Part shown: positions 1 to 9,867 of the stretch, piece by piece
How the letters are laid out: every line of letters starts with the position of its first letter
Position numbering within the stretch: position 1 is the first letter of the stretch
Source: Candidatus Kapaibacterium sp.
GTDB lineage: Bacteria > Bacteroidota > Ignavibacteria > Kapaibacteriales > UBA7675
Reading direction: 5' to 3'
DNA length: 50,175 nt
Assembly: GCA_028284775.1 (NCBI GenBank)
Contig: JANQRB010000143.1
Span: forward strand, 1 to 50,175
The notes under the pieces: model-generated
Database searches by the model: none
Told to the model about the DNA's origin: nothing
The model's input: the letters and a program-made list of their open reading frames with translations, nothing else
Made by a program: the position numbers and the translations under genes

Positions 1-1160
1 GCGACGGCAACCCGGCGACGCTGGACGCCTTTGCGGTGATCGGCGAAACGACGAGCTACGGCCCCGGCCAACGCGCCATCTACTACCTTCTGCTTGACAT
101 TGCCACCGGCGCCGTGCTGCAGCCACCGGTCACATTCGGCGGCAACTTCGATGATGTGGGCTATTCGATCCAGGAGGTCAGCGACAATGCGGGGAACGGC
201 TTCGTCATCGCCGCCGAAACAAACAGTTTCAGCAATGGCACCGACTATGACGCCTTCATCTTTCGCATCGATTATGCCGGCAACTACCTGGAGACCGGCG
301 GCGGCAACAGCATCCGCCATGTTTACGGCCATCTCGCCAGCGGTGAAAACGACGGCGCGCGTTCGATCAAGTTTGAGAGCAATCTCTGCGGGACGGAGTA
401 TCATTTTGCCGGCTATACCAACGTCCTGGCGGCGCAGCCCCTGCAGGACAATGCCTATCTGGTCGCACTTAACGAAATCGGCGGCCTCCTCTTCGGCTTC
501 GGCTACGGCCTCGACAACAATGATCGCAGCTTCGATGTTATCCGCAATACCGAAGGCGGCTATTCCCTGGCGGGCTGGTCAGAAGCGACACCGGCGGCCA
601 GCGATCCTGACGAGTATTTCATAACGACCGCCTGCGACGGCACAACGAATAATCCGAACGGTACGGCCTGTCAATATATAGCGGTAACAGGCACGGCCTC
701 CTGGCTGCAATCGCAGCGAATCGTGCAGGTTAATCCTACTTATTCGAACAACCCCAGTCACTGGATTCTTTGGAACGGCAATTCTTATGAAGTCGGGATT
801 TGCAACGGCTTGTTCCCGACGGTACTTTGTGCGAATCCGAATAATCCGGCTAAGCAAGGAGCAGTCGGCAGTGAAGCGATTGTGCCGAATGATACTGATC
901 AGAGCAGCCTGAGTCTTTTCCCTAATCCACTCGATCGCGGCAGCCTGCTCTCGGTGGCGGTCAACCTGACTACTGAGGCGCAATACACAATTGTCGTTCG
1001 CGATATGCTCGGCAAACTGGTCTACGAAACTCAACGTGATCTCAATTCCGGCTCTCAATCGTTCAGCATCGGCACCGGCGCATGGCCTGCGGGTTCCTAC
1101 CTCGTCACCGTCAAAAGAGATGAGGTGATCGAACAACGCGCGATGCTGATCGTCCATTGA
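1..1160 (+). CDS. T9SS-secreted double beta-propeller protein, copy 1 (5' end outside window)
   Basis: The frame is open from base 3 and ends at TGA 1158-1160, so only about the last 385 residues are present. What remains aligns without gaps of note to the C-terminal third of the two following genes. It holds the last blades of the second propeller (motifs such as GYSIQEVSDN, GGYSLAGWS), then a segment with conserved cysteines (TACDGTT, VGICNG), then a C-terminal sorting domain starting at SLSLFPNP and ending in VHstop. That tail is the type A signal recognised by the Bacteroidota type IX secretion system, which carries such proteins across the outer membrane to the surface or medium. The ligand of the propeller is unknown. 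Its tail lacks the RCPYQLNPN segment of copies 2 and 3, having LCANPNNPAKQ instead, so it is the more diverged of the three. Confidence 0.9.
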   Translation, partial: DGNPATLDAFAVIGETTSYGPGQRAIYYLLLDIATGAVLQPPVTFGGNFDDVGYSIQEVSDNAGNGFVIAAETNSFSNGTDYDAFIFRIDYAGNYLETGGGNSIRHVYGHLASGENDGARSIKFESNLCGTEYHFAGYTNVLAAQPLQDNAYLVALNEIGGLLFGFGYGLDNNDRSFDVIRNTEGGYSLAGWSEATPAASDPDEYFITTACDGTTNNPNGTACQYIAVTGTASWLQSQRIVQVNPTYSNNPSHWILWNGNSYEVGICNGLFPTVLCANPNNPAKQGAVGSEAIVPNDTDQSSLSLFPNPLDRGSLLSVAVNLTTEAQYTIVVRDMLGKLVYETQRDLNSGSQSFSIGTGAWPAGSYLVTVKRDEVIEQRAMLIVH

Positions 1161-1185
1161 GTCAATTAACTCTTTCTCACTTATC

Positions 1186-1219
1186 CAATGCCGCCTCTCA
1201 GGGGCGGCATTGCTTTTTG
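1186..1219 (+). terminator. Rho-independent terminator after copy 1
   Basis: A 10-bp perfect stem CAATGCCGCC (1186-1195) / GGCGGCATTG (1203-1212) with a 7-nt loop is followed by a run of five T. It lies 26 nt after the stop codon. Nearly the same stem follows copies 2, 3 and 4. Confidence 0.9.
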
Positions 1220-2320
1220 TGCCCTCCGCAACAGAGTACCACGATACATCAGCAGCGCTCAATTTTGACGCAGAATCCTTTACTACTCCGCATCATTACC
1301 TGCCTCGACTGCGCTCAGAATGTCACCAACATTACTTCCTCCGTTTATCCGCACGCTCTCTCATAGCTCATCAGCCGGCAGCGAACGCAGGTTAAATCGA
1401 CAGAGGCAAAGGGCAGGAAAACAGGCAACGAATTTTTCAAAGAGTTCGGTCAAATACTTCTAAGCTGACGATGCGACAGGATATGGGCAAAGCCGGTTCA
1501 CCCCTTCCTTATCAAGCGCGACACGATTCCAGCTCTTCCCGATTCATAAACAAGAGCGGTAGACTGTGGAGTCGACAACTGATTTGGGCGACACAGTATG
1601 CAAGCAAGAAACAAGTCTTTTTATCCGATATTTTAAGTAAATATTGGCAATTCGTCAATAGAGTCGTAGACAGCCGAGTATTTGAATTGAGCGCATGTGA
1701 CGGCCGATGCACAACGAGCGTTACGGGATTTGGAAGTGAAACTGAAGGTCGGGAACTTAACCAAGTGTGGGAACTATTCTCTTCGCCTGCCTGTTGGATC
1801 GACCGCAAAACGGAGGAAAGTCAAAGGACTTCTTCACAGTTTTAGATCAGCCGGAGATTCGGATTCCTAAAACCTGTGTCAGTTATTCCTGTGGCTATGG
1901 TGCATTATTACCCTGCTTTCGATCGGCAATCATTGGCGGAAGAATCAGGGAAACCCTTAGAAAAAAATCAGAGATTTTCTTATGGCATTGTTACAAACAT
2001 TCATGTAAATTAAAGCATTCTATTAGAATGACACTATTCCCCCGACAATTCATTTACTGTTTCGAATCGTTCGCTTGCGATCAAGTGACAATCAAATCTA
2101 CTCTGTACCCGTGAGACACTATACTCTTCTTGATTGATCACAGGATTGTTGATTTTTTGCACAATTACAGGAAGCTGTTAAAACCGGGGTTTGCCACCCA
2201 TCGGTAACGCTTAGTTCTCCGCCAGCAGAATGCTTAGCTGCCGGAGAGACTTTAATGTGCTGCTCTGAAGCCGGCCGATAGCCGGCGGCATGCGAACTTC
2301 CCATTTCTTACTCGTCTTGT
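1220..2320. other. Long intergenic stretch without a supported gene
   Basis: About 1.1 kb between the terminator of copy 1 and the leader of copy 2. Open frames here (for example 1471-1845 plus) are short, lack a ribosome-binding site, have odd composition, and overlap each other on both strands. I see no RNA gene and no insertion sequence. AT content rises around 1940-2100, which would suit regulatory DNA, but I cannot place a promoter. Confidence 0.5.
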
Positions 2321-2374
2321 CTTTGCGCACGCAAAGATGCAGGGTGATATAACTGCCTACACGCTGCATCTGTT
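2321..2374 (+). promoter_or_regulatory. Hairpin-forming leader upstream of copy 2
   Basis: Two inverted repeats lie end to end. CTTTGCG/CGCAAAG occupies 2321-2336 with almost no loop. GATGCAGGGTG (2336-2346) pairs with CACGCTGCATC (2360-2370) over 11 bp with one mismatch, and is followed by TGTTTTA. They lie 64-117 nt before the ATG of copy 2. They could be an upstream terminator, an attenuator or an mRNA-stabilising leader; the sequence alone does not decide. Confidence 0.4.
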
Positions 2375-2394
2375 TTACCCGCGCAAAGGCAGGT

Positions 2395-2404
2395 AAAGAT
2401 CACT
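2395..2404 (+). promoter_or_regulatory. 10-bp element shared with copy 3 leader (AAAGATCACT)
   Basis: AAAGATCACT begins 43 nt before the start codon of copy 2. The identical string begins 42 nt before the start of copy 3 (6381-6390), and both are followed by a TTTG/TTTGTT tract. The surrounding leader is otherwise unlike. Here TCACTTTG (2400-2407) differs by one base from the TAnnTTTG -7 box of Bacteroidota promoters, so this may be a core promoter element. Confidence 0.4.
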
Positions 2405-2437
2405 TTGTTTAAATTTAACTTTCTGGAGTTAACATTC

Positions 2438-5400
2438 ATGAAGCGATTACTTTTCACCCGCAAAGCGGGCTGGGCTGCCTATGCCTTGATTTTACTTTTG
2501 TGTGTCAATCTTTTGGTGAGCGACGCTGTAGCGCAAAACTGGTCACCTTCATGCAGCCCGACCATACTGCAGGAACGCTGGGTAGCGGATTACTATCCCC
2601 TTATTAGCGCGGGCCGCTCGCAGCAAGGACATTCAGTGGAACAGGTGAGCCCGACCGTTCATGGAATCAGCGGTTTTGGCGGATATCTCATGGCGGGTCA
2701 GACATCCTTCTTCGGCGCGACACCGATATCGCCCGCGACTTTTGATTTCTACTTCGTACTTGCCAATCGGGACGGAACCCTTTTCCTGGATGCCGCTATC
2801 GGCGGTGTTGAAAACGATGTTTGCTGGTCGGCGGTCGATGCAATTCAAAACGCGGACCAAACGCAGCACGGCGTGATTGGCGTCGGGTATACGGAGAGTT
2901 TCGGTCCCATGGGCCTTGGGAACCGCAATGTTATGATTACCCGCACGAGCAAGACGCTTGTTCCACAGCAATCCTGGGTCTATGGATTCGCTGACCGCAA
3001 TGACGAAGCACGCAAAATCAAAGCCGTATCGGCGAACCTGGGCGGCGGCTTTATCGTTGTCGGCGACAGCGACGATCAGGATCCGTCGACCGCAACCTTT
3101 CGGGACTGCTATGTAGTGCGCCTCGATGCAAGCGGTGCCCGGCAGTGGGAATTGCTTGTCGGCGACCTGTTAAATGACTATGCTTATGACGTCGAAGAAT
3201 TCGACGATGGGGTTAACAGCGGCTTCGTCATCGTCGGCTATCGCGAAGACTTTAGCGTGATGCCGTTCCGCTATGAGCTGCAGGCTTTCTGGATTGACAA
3301 CAGCGGCGCTATCCTGCGCTATCGGCGCTATGGCATTAACGATCCCAATCATGGTGTATCCGACGAACGCGGTTATTCCGTACAGGTGATAAAGGACGCG
3401 ACCGGCATCGCTACCGGCTATGTGTTCGCCGGCGAAGCAACCTACCAGGGCCAATCGAACGCGCTCGTAATGCGCACCAATTCGACCGGCGATATGACAT
3501 CGGGCAATGTCTGGATCCGTGCCTACGGCACAGCGGCACCCGGTTTCGAGCTGGCGCGTGAAGTACGCTGGGCGCCTAATCCCCAGGGCGTCGATCAGTT
3601 TGTCTTTCTCGGCGATTGGGGCGGCAACGGCTTTGTTAATACCGATATGTTCTTCACGGCCCTCGACGGCAACGGCGTTGTGACAGCCGCCCGCGCCCTG
3701 GGCAATACGCAACAGCACATCGAGACCGGCTATGGCCTGGAACGCAGCGACGACGGCGGCTTTATTACGGTCGGCACCCGCAACTACCAGGGCGGCGGCT
3801 TTTCACCCGATGTCTACGCGCAAAAGCTGGACTGTAACTTAAACAATGACTGTGAGATTGCCGATATCACACCCGACACCGACGTGATGCGATTCTCCTT
3901 TGCTGGTAGTATCGGCTTCCTCGCGCCAAGCTATCCCGATACGGATCTGCTCATTTCACCGCAATGGGATGTGGAACAGCACCCCGAAGACGTGCTGTGT
4001 TACAGCTTCGATCCCGACCCGGATTGCTGCGCTCCGGAAAAGCCGACCTACCAGTCCTTCCTCGATCCCGCCAGCGGCCGTCTGGAAACAGGGGCAGGCA
4101 TCGATCGCAATCCTGCGAACGGCAACTATTATGTGTTTGGCCAATGGGAAGTCCCTTCCAACGCATGCGTCAACAACACGATTCGCAACCTCGACGCTAC
4201 GATATCCATGTATAGCGGCGCAGGCGCATACGTCCAGACAATGTCCTTCGGCGGCTCCTTTGACGAAGCGGCGACCAGTGGCCTGGTGTTCACGGATCCG
4301 ACCGGCGTCCCGCAGGGTCTCATCTTCTGCGGCTACAACAATACACCGCCGGCGGTGACCGCCAACCAGAATGAAGACGCCTATGTCGTATGGACCGACC
4401 TGAATGCGGGCCTTGCACAGGAGTTTAAGTACGGCGGTTTCGACACCGACCGCGCGCACAACATCCGGCAGGTCTTCGACCGAGGCGTTCACACCGGATT
4501 CGTCATTACCGGCTTTTCGCGCAGCTGGAACACCGGCAACGGTTCTGAAGTCTATACCGTGTATTTTAACCCGGGCGGCGTGCCGATTTTTGCATCGGTC
4601 AATGGCGGCCTCGGCGAAGATATCGGCTGGAGCGTGACACCGGTGTATCTGCGCGACGGCGACCCCGCAACACTCGACGCCTTTGCGGTGGTCGGTGAAA
4701 CGACGAGCTATGGCCCCGGACCGCGCGCTATTTATTATCTGCTGCTTGATATTGCCACAGGCGCCGTTCTGCAGGCGCCGGTTACCTATGGCGGCAATTT
4801 CGATGATGTGGGTTATTCAATCCAGGAGGTCAGCGACAATGCCGGCAACGGCCTGGTAATCGCTGCTGAAACCAATAGCGCCAGCGCCGGCACTGACTAC
4901 GATGCCTTTGTCTTCCGTATCGACTATGCCGGCAATTATCTCGAAGTCGGAGGCGGAATCAGTATTCGTCACATCTACGGCCATTTGTTCACCGGTGAAA
5001 ACGACGGCGCGCGCTCCATCAAGTTCACGAGCGACCTCTGCGGTACGGAATATCATTTCACCGGTTATACCAATGATCAGACATTTCAGCCGCTGCAGGA
5101 CAATGCCTATCTTGTGAAGATCAACGAAACCGGCGGGCTGATCTTTGGCTTTGGCTATGGCCTCGACGACAATGACCGCAGCTTTGATGTGATCAAGAAC
5201 ATCGAAGGCGGCTATTCCATGGCGGGCTGGTCGCAGCCGGCGCCTGCTGCAACGGACCCTGATGAATACTTCATTACGACGGCCTGCAACGGCACAACGG
5301 ACGACCAGAACGGCATGCCCTGTCAATACACAGCGGTTCAGGGCGCTCTGCTCTGGCTGCAATCGCAGCAGGTGACGCAGCAAAATCCGACCTACTCGAA

Positions 5401-5812
5401 TCATCCCAATAACTGGATCATCTGGAACGGAGATTCCTACGAAGTCGGTATATGTAACGGTATGTTCCCGACCGTTCGCTGTCCCTATCAGCTCAATCCC
5501 AACAAACAAGGGACGGAGCCGGGCGACGAAGTCATGCTGGAGCTCGCCGACCAGGGTAGCCTCAGTCTCTATCCCAATCCTATTGAGCAGAGCGGCGAGC
5601 TGACGATAGCGCTCGATCTGCAGGAAAGCGCGCACTATGATATCGTCATCCGCGACCTGCTCGGCAAGACGATGTATCGCAGCGACCGCGAATTTAGGGC
5701 CGGCAGGCAATCGTTGCGGATCATAACAAGTGAGTGGACTCCGGGATCTTACATGGTAACTGTTAAACGCAATGAGTTCATCGAGCAACGAGCGATGCTC
5801 ATCGTACGCTAG
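2438..5812 (+). CDS. T9SS-secreted double seven-bladed beta-propeller protein, copy 2
   Basis: 1124 aa. I start at ATG 2438 because a GGAG lies 9 nt upstream and a clean signal peptide follows, cleaved near AVA|QN; a TTG at 2405 would only add residues. After the signal peptide come seven repeats (about residues 60-465). Each repeat reads roughly as a hydrophobic strand, a GGFIVVGDS-like strand, a D.hhhRLD strand, then a turn and W..hhG. A Cys-rich linker follows (about 465-545; LDC, NDC, CYS, DPDPDCC). Then come seven further repeats (about 548-950), a second segment with conserved Cys (TACNGTT, PCQY, GICNG, VRCPYQ), and a T9SS type A sorting domain from about 1040 (SLSLYPNP to IVR). Repeats of this style occur in many T9SS cargo proteins. 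A surface or secreted binding role is inferred; no catalytic motif is visible. Confidence 0.9.
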   Translation: MKRLLFTRKAGWAAYALILLLCVNLLVSDAVAQNWSPSCSPTILQERWVADYYPLISAGRSQQGHSVEQVSPTVHGISGFGGYLMAGQTSFFGATPISPATFDFYFVLANRDGTLFLDAAIGGVENDVCWSAVDAIQNADQTQHGVIGVGYTESFGPMGLGNRNVMITRTSKTLVPQQSWVYGFADRNDEARKIKAVSANLGGGFIVVGDSDDQDPSTATFRDCYVVRLDASGARQWELLVGDLLNDYAYDVEEFDDGVNSGFVIVGYREDFSVMPFRYELQAFWIDNSGAILRYRRYGINDPNHGVSDERGYSVQVIKDATGIATGYVFAGEATYQGQSNALVMRTNSTGDMTSGNVWIRAYGTAAPGFELAREVRWAPNPQGVDQFVFLGDWGGNGFVNTDMFFTALDGNGVVTAARALGNTQQHIETGYGLERSDDGGFITVGTRNYQGGGFSPDVYAQKLDCNLNNDCEIADITPDTDVMRFSFAGSIGFLAPSYPDTDLLISPQWDVEQHPEDVLCYSFDPDPDCCAPEKPTYQSFLDPASGRLETGAGIDRNPANGNYYVFGQWEVPSNACVNNTIRNLDATISMYSGAGAYVQTMSFGGSFDEAATSGLVFTDPTGVPQGLIFCGYNNTPPAVTANQNEDAYVVWTDLNAGLAQEFKYGGFDTDRAHNIRQVFDRGVHTGFVITGFSRSWNTGNGSEVYTVYFNPGGVPIFASVNGGLGEDIGWSVTPVYLRDGDPATLDAFAVVGETTSYGPGPRAIYYLLLDIATGAVLQAPVTYGGNFDDVGYSIQEVSDNAGNGLVIAAETNSASAGTDYDAFVFRIDYAGNYLEVGGGISIRHIYGHLFTGENDGARSIKFTSDLCGTEYHFTGYTNDQTFQPLQDNAYLVKINETGGLIFGFGYGLDDNDRSFDVIKNIEGGYSMAGWSQPAPAATDPDEYFITTACNGTTDDQNGMPCQYTAVQGALLWLQSQQVTQQNPTYSNHPNNWIIWNGDSYEVGICNGMFPTVRCPYQLNPNKQGTEPGDEVMLELADQGSLSLYPNPIEQSGELTIALDLQESAHYDIVIRDLLGKTMYRSDREFRAGRQSLRIITSEWTPGSYMVTVKRNEFIEQRAMLIVR

Positions 5813-5837
5813 CACAATTAACACATTTCGCAAATAT

Positions 5838-5873
5838 GCCAATGTCGCCTATTCCGGCGGCATTGGCTTTTTT
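5838..5873 (+). terminator. Rho-independent terminator after copy 2
   Basis: A 12-bp stem GCCAATGTCGCC (5838-5849) / GGCGGCATTGGC (5856-5867) with one G-T wobble and a 6-nt loop is followed by six T. It lies 25 nt after the stop codon. The stem core is the same AATGCCGCC as in the other copies. Confidence 0.9.
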
Positions 5874-5992
5874 ATGCAGGGTCGGGCAAAGATTGTCTCA
5901 TGCGACGGCACGGAAGGTCGATTGCGTTTCTCCGGGCGGGCTTATTTTCATAATCTTTGGTCGGCAATTTTTTTGTTTCGATAGTAAAAAAT

Positions 5993-6027
5993 TTTGTGGC
6001 TTTTAGATAGGAGATTGATTATACTTG
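5993..6027 (+). promoter_or_regulatory. Possible Bacteroidota-type promoter for copy 3
   Basis: TTTG (5993-5996) and TATACTTG (6020-6027) are separated by 23 nt, the long end of the known spacing. The -7 box matches TAnnTTTG at 7 of 8 positions. It sits in an AT-rich stretch but would give a leader of nearly 390 nt, so I hold it loosely. Confidence 0.3.
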
Positions 6028-6380
6028 CATCGTTATAAACATAATTTTTGTTGAATTCGCTACCCGTTTCCATTCTTATTTTGCTGATCACAGTGCACCT
6101 CTTTACTCAGGCTATTGCTTTGTGTAAATGACAATCACTTTACTGTGGCCCGGGCGGTACCGGAAGGCTATGTCAGATCACGCCGGACTGCGCTTTCATG
6201 CGTCATCGGCTATACCCATCAGGACCGCAGCGATGAACCAGATTTGATTCGGCCGCATTGCCGTTGTCAGCAATTACAGGTATTCTTCTCAGTGTTACTG
6301 CTCTGTTGTTAAATGTGCGCCCCCAACGGCAACACAATGGCTTGGCTATTGCGTTAACCGTCATTCAGAGTTTTTACATA

Positions 6381-6390
6381 AAAGATCACT
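6381..6390 (+). promoter_or_regulatory. Second AAAGATCACT element, before copy 3
   Basis: Identical to 2395-2404 and at almost the same distance from its start codon (42 versus 43 nt). Followed by GTTTGTT. Confidence 0.4.
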
Positions 6391-6422
6391 GTTTGTTCGA
6401 TTATTTATCGGAGAGAAACTCT

Positions 6423-9400
6423 ATGTTTAAATTGAGCTTATCCCGCCCGGCGGGCCGGATGAAGTATGTACTGCTTACAGTTTGGTGTTTAACTTCCTTC
6501 AGTACTTCTCTCGTAGCGCAAAACTGGTCGCCTTCATGCAGTCAGTTCATTTTACAGGAACGCTGGGTCGCGGACTACTACCCCCTGGCGGCGCCCGGTC
6601 ACCTGCAGAAAGGTTATTCGGTCGAGCAGGTCAGTACCAGCGTCCACAACGATGCCGGACATGGCGGCTATCTCTTTGCCGGCGAAACTTCGTTTTTCGG
6701 CGCGACGCCTGTCGCTCCCATCACAACTGATTTCTATTTTGTGCTGGCCAACCGAAATGGCACGATTTTCTTCGACGCAGCAATCGGCGGTGTCGAGAAT
6801 GATGTATGCAAGTCGGCGGTGGACGCGATTCAAAATCCGAACGGCTCCCTGCACGGCGTCATCGGCGCCGGCTATACGGAAAGCTTCGGCCCTATGGGCA
6901 TGGGTAATCGCAATGTGATGATAACCCGCACCAACAAAACACTGGCGCCGCAGCAATCCTGGGTCTACGGCTTTGCCGACCGCAATGACGAAGCCCGCAA
7001 AATTAAAGCGGTTTCCGCGAATCTCAACGGCGGCTTTATTGTGGTTGGCGACAGCGACGACATGAATCCGGCGACAGCAAGCCATCGGGATTGCTATGTC
7101 ATTCGGCTGGATGCCAACGGCGCGCGGCAGTGGGAGCTTCTCGTCGGCGATCTCCTCGATGATTTCGCCTACGACGTGGCGGAATTTAACGACGGTGTTA
7201 ACAGCGGTTTCGTCGTTGTCGGCTACCGTCATGATTTTATTAATCTCCGTGATGAGCTGCAGGCATTCTGGATTGATAACAGCGGTAACATCCTCCGCTA
7301 TCGCCGCTACGGCATCAACGACCCCAACAGTGGACTATCGGATGAACGCGGTTACTCGGTACAAGTTATCAACAACGCCATGGGCATCGCCACCGGCTTC
7401 GTCTTTGCCGGTGATGCGATCTATCAGGGCCAGACCAGTGCTTTCGTGATGCGCACCAATTCGACCGGCGACATGACCTCGGGCAACGTATGGGCCAAGG
7501 CTTATAGTTCTCCAACAGGCAACAGCGAAGTGGCGCAAGAAATTCGATGGGCGCCCAATCTGCAGGGTGTCGATCAGTTTGTCTTTATCGGCGATTGGAG
7601 CGGCAATGGATTTGCTAATACCGATATGTTCATCGCGGCGCTCGACGGCAACGGCACGCTGACTGCGGCCCGCGCGCTCGGCAGCGCTCAGCAGCACAGG
7701 GAACATGGCTTTGGCCTGGAGCGCAGTGATGACGGCGGCTTTATTACGGTCGGCTGGCGCAACTACCAGGGCAGCAATCTCTCCCCCGACGTCTACGCGC
7801 ATAAGCTGGATTGCAACTTAAACAATGAGTGTGAAATTGCCGATATTACGCCCGATACGGACAACATGCGCTATTCCTCCGTCAGCACGATCGGATTTAC
7901 GTCGCCGAGCTACCCCGATACGGATCAGCTTATTTCGCCCCAATGGGATGTGGAAAAACACCCCGAAGATGTCGTGTGTTATAGCTTCGATCCCGACCCG
8001 GATTGCTGTGCCCCGACTAAACCGACCTACCAGTCCTTCCTCGATCCCGGCAGCGGACGTCTGGAAACAGGCGCCGGCATCGATCGCAATCCGGTAACCG
8101 GCGACTATTATGTGTTCGGTCAGTGGGATGTGCCTTCCAACGCCTGTGTTAACAACACGACGCGCAACCTGGATGCCACGATTTCCATGTACAACGGCTC
8201 CGGCGGCTACATCCAGACCATGTCCTTCGGCCGTTCCAACACTGAAGCGGCAACCAGCGGCCTGGTGTTTAAAGATGCGGCCGGCACGCCGCAGGGACTG
8301 ATCTTCTGCGGCTACAACAACAGCCTGCCGTCGGTAACGGTCAATCAGAACGAAGATGCTTATGTCGTGTGGACGGATTTGAATGCCGGCGTCTTCCAGG
8401 AAACGAAGTACGGCGGCTTTGATACCGATCGCGCGCACGACATCCGGCAAGTCTTTGACAACGGTGTGCCGGCCGGCTACGTTTTCACCGGTTTCTCGCG
8501 GAGCTGGAATTTCGGCAACGGCTCGGAAGTATATACCGTCTTCATGGATGTCGGCGGCGTGCCGATCTTTGCCTCGGTTAACGGCGGCTCGGGCGAAGAT
8601 ATCGGTTGGAGCGTGACGCCGGTGTATAATCGCGACGGCAACCCAACTACGCTCGATGCTTTTGCGGTGATAGGCGAAACGACCAGCTACGGTCCCGGCC
8701 AGCGCGCCATCTACTATTTGCTGCTCGATATCGCTACCGGCGCCGTATTGCAGGCGCCCGTAACCTATGGCGGCAACTTCGATAATGTAGGATATTCGAT
8801 CCAGGAAGTCAGCGACAATGCCGGCGACGGTCTCGTGATCGCCGCCGAAACCAACAGTTACAGCAATGGCAGCGACTACGACGCTTTCGTCTTCCGTATC
8901 GATTATGCCGGTAACTACCTGGAAGTAGGCGGCGGCACCAGCATACGTCACGTCTATGGCCATCTTTTCAGCGGTGAGAACGATGGCGCGCGCGCTATCA
9001 AATTCCAAAGCAGTCTCTGCGGTACGGAATACTACTTCGCCGGTTATACGAATGATCAGACTATCCAACCCCTGCAGGACAATGCCTACCTCGTGAAACT
9101 TAACTCGAACGGCAGTCTTGCCTTTGGATTCGGTTATGGTCTTGACAACAACGACCGCAGCTTCGATGTGATGAAAAACGCCGAAGGCGGCTATTCGCTG
9201 GCGGGCTGGTCCGAGTCGGCCCCTGCCGCAGCCGATCTCGACGAATACTTTCTCACGACGGCCTGCGATGGAACGACCAATGACCAGGGCGGTATGCCTT
9301 GTCAATACGCAGCGGTACCGGGTGTGGCGCTGTGGCTGCAATCGCAGCAGATCGCGCAGGTCAACCCGACCTATTCGAATCACGCCCAGAGCTGGATACT

Positions 9401-9791
9401 CTGGAACGGCTTTTCCTACGAAGTCGGCGTCTGCAACAACCTCTTCCCGACCGTTCGCTGTCCCTACCAGCTCAATCCCAACAAACAAGGGACGGAGCCG
9501 GGCGAAGAAGTCGTACTGGATCTTGCCGGCCGGAGCAGCCTGAGCCTCTATCCCAATCCGCTCGATCCCGGCGGCGAACTGAGCATGGCGCTCGATCTTA
9601 AGGAAGCTGCTCGATATGCAATTGTGATTCACGACATGCTCGGCAAAGAAGTCTACCGCGTGGAGCGCGGCTTCAAGGCCGGACTGCAAACGCTGCGTGT
9701 CGGCACCGGCGCCTGGCCCGCCGGTTCGTACATCGTTTCAGTTAAGCGCAACGATGTCGTCGAAGGGCGGTCAATGCTTATCCTTCGTTAA
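6423..9791 (+). CDS. T9SS-secreted double seven-bladed beta-propeller protein, copy 3
   Basis: 1122 aa. ATG 6423 is chosen because CGGAGAG lies 8 nt upstream and a signal peptide follows directly, with likely cleavage LVA|QN as in copy 2. Architecture is that of copy 2: propeller A of seven repeats, linker with LDC, NEC, CYS and DPDPDCC, propeller B of seven repeats, second Cys segment, T9SS tail (SLSLYPNP to ILR). Long blocks are identical to copy 2, for instance around the linker and the RCPYQLNPNKQGTEPG stretch, while many loops differ (ISAGR versus AAPGH near the N-terminus). This looks like a fairly recent duplication. There is one gene per transcription unit, judging by the terminator on each side. 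Confidence 0.9.
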   Translation: MFKLSLSRPAGRMKYVLLTVWCLTSFSTSLVAQNWSPSCSQFILQERWVADYYPLAAPGHLQKGYSVEQVSTSVHNDAGHGGYLFAGETSFFGATPVAPITTDFYFVLANRNGTIFFDAAIGGVENDVCKSAVDAIQNPNGSLHGVIGAGYTESFGPMGMGNRNVMITRTNKTLAPQQSWVYGFADRNDEARKIKAVSANLNGGFIVVGDSDDMNPATASHRDCYVIRLDANGARQWELLVGDLLDDFAYDVAEFNDGVNSGFVVVGYRHDFINLRDELQAFWIDNSGNILRYRRYGINDPNSGLSDERGYSVQVINNAMGIATGFVFAGDAIYQGQTSAFVMRTNSTGDMTSGNVWAKAYSSPTGNSEVAQEIRWAPNLQGVDQFVFIGDWSGNGFANTDMFIAALDGNGTLTAARALGSAQQHREHGFGLERSDDGGFITVGWRNYQGSNLSPDVYAHKLDCNLNNECEIADITPDTDNMRYSSVSTIGFTSPSYPDTDQLISPQWDVEKHPEDVVCYSFDPDPDCCAPTKPTYQSFLDPGSGRLETGAGIDRNPVTGDYYVFGQWDVPSNACVNNTTRNLDATISMYNGSGGYIQTMSFGRSNTEAATSGLVFKDAAGTPQGLIFCGYNNSLPSVTVNQNEDAYVVWTDLNAGVFQETKYGGFDTDRAHDIRQVFDNGVPAGYVFTGFSRSWNFGNGSEVYTVFMDVGGVPIFASVNGGSGEDIGWSVTPVYNRDGNPTTLDAFAVIGETTSYGPGQRAIYYLLLDIATGAVLQAPVTYGGNFDNVGYSIQEVSDNAGDGLVIAAETNSYSNGSDYDAFVFRIDYAGNYLEVGGGTSIRHVYGHLFSGENDGARAIKFQSSLCGTEYYFAGYTNDQTIQPLQDNAYLVKLNSNGSLAFGFGYGLDNNDRSFDVMKNAEGGYSLAGWSESAPAAADLDEYFLTTACDGTTNDQGGMPCQYAAVPGVALWLQSQQIAQVNPTYSNHAQSWILWNGFSYEVGVCNNLFPTVRCPYQLNPNKQGTEPGEEVVLDLAGRSSLSLYPNPLDPGGELSMALDLKEAARYAIVIHDMLGKEVYRVERGFKAGLQTLRVGTGAWPAGSYIVSVKRNDVVEGRSMLILR

Positions 9792-9821
9792 GCGCTCACC
9801 TGCCACGATTTTGTTAATCAT

Positions 9822-9849
9822 AATGCCGCCCGTCCGGGCGGCATTTTTT
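9822..9849 (+). terminator. Rho-independent terminator after copy 3
   Basis: Perfect 10-bp stem AATGCCGCCC (9822-9831) / GGGCGGCATT (9836-9845), a 4-nt loop, then a T run. It starts 31 nt after the stop codon. Confidence 0.92.
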
Positions 9850-9867
9850 GTTGGGGTCTCTGTTTCG

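Larger units (their letters stand above)
5874..6422 (+). other. Intergenic stretch between copies 2 and 3
   Basis: About 550 nt without a convincing gene. It holds the candidate promoter at 5993-6027 and the shared element at 6381-6390. An upstream in-frame TTG at 6258 would extend copy 3 by 55 residues and bury its signal peptide, so I treat the stretch as leader. Confidence 0.5.

Noticed and set aside
1471..1845. 124-codon frame between copies 1 and 2
   Set aside because: No ribosome-binding site, no domain, and overlapping frames on both strands of similar length.
6258..6422. Extension of copy 3 from TTG 6258
   Set aside because: It would put 55 residues before a good signal peptide, and a ribosome-binding site sits before ATG 6423.
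7818..9689. Long open frame on the minus strand inside copy 3 (623 codons)
   Set aside because: It lies wholly antisense to a clear T9SS gene, has no ribosome-binding site or family resemblance, and similar antisense frames occur in the other copies (e.g. 4817-5842). GC-rich coding DNA produces such frames.
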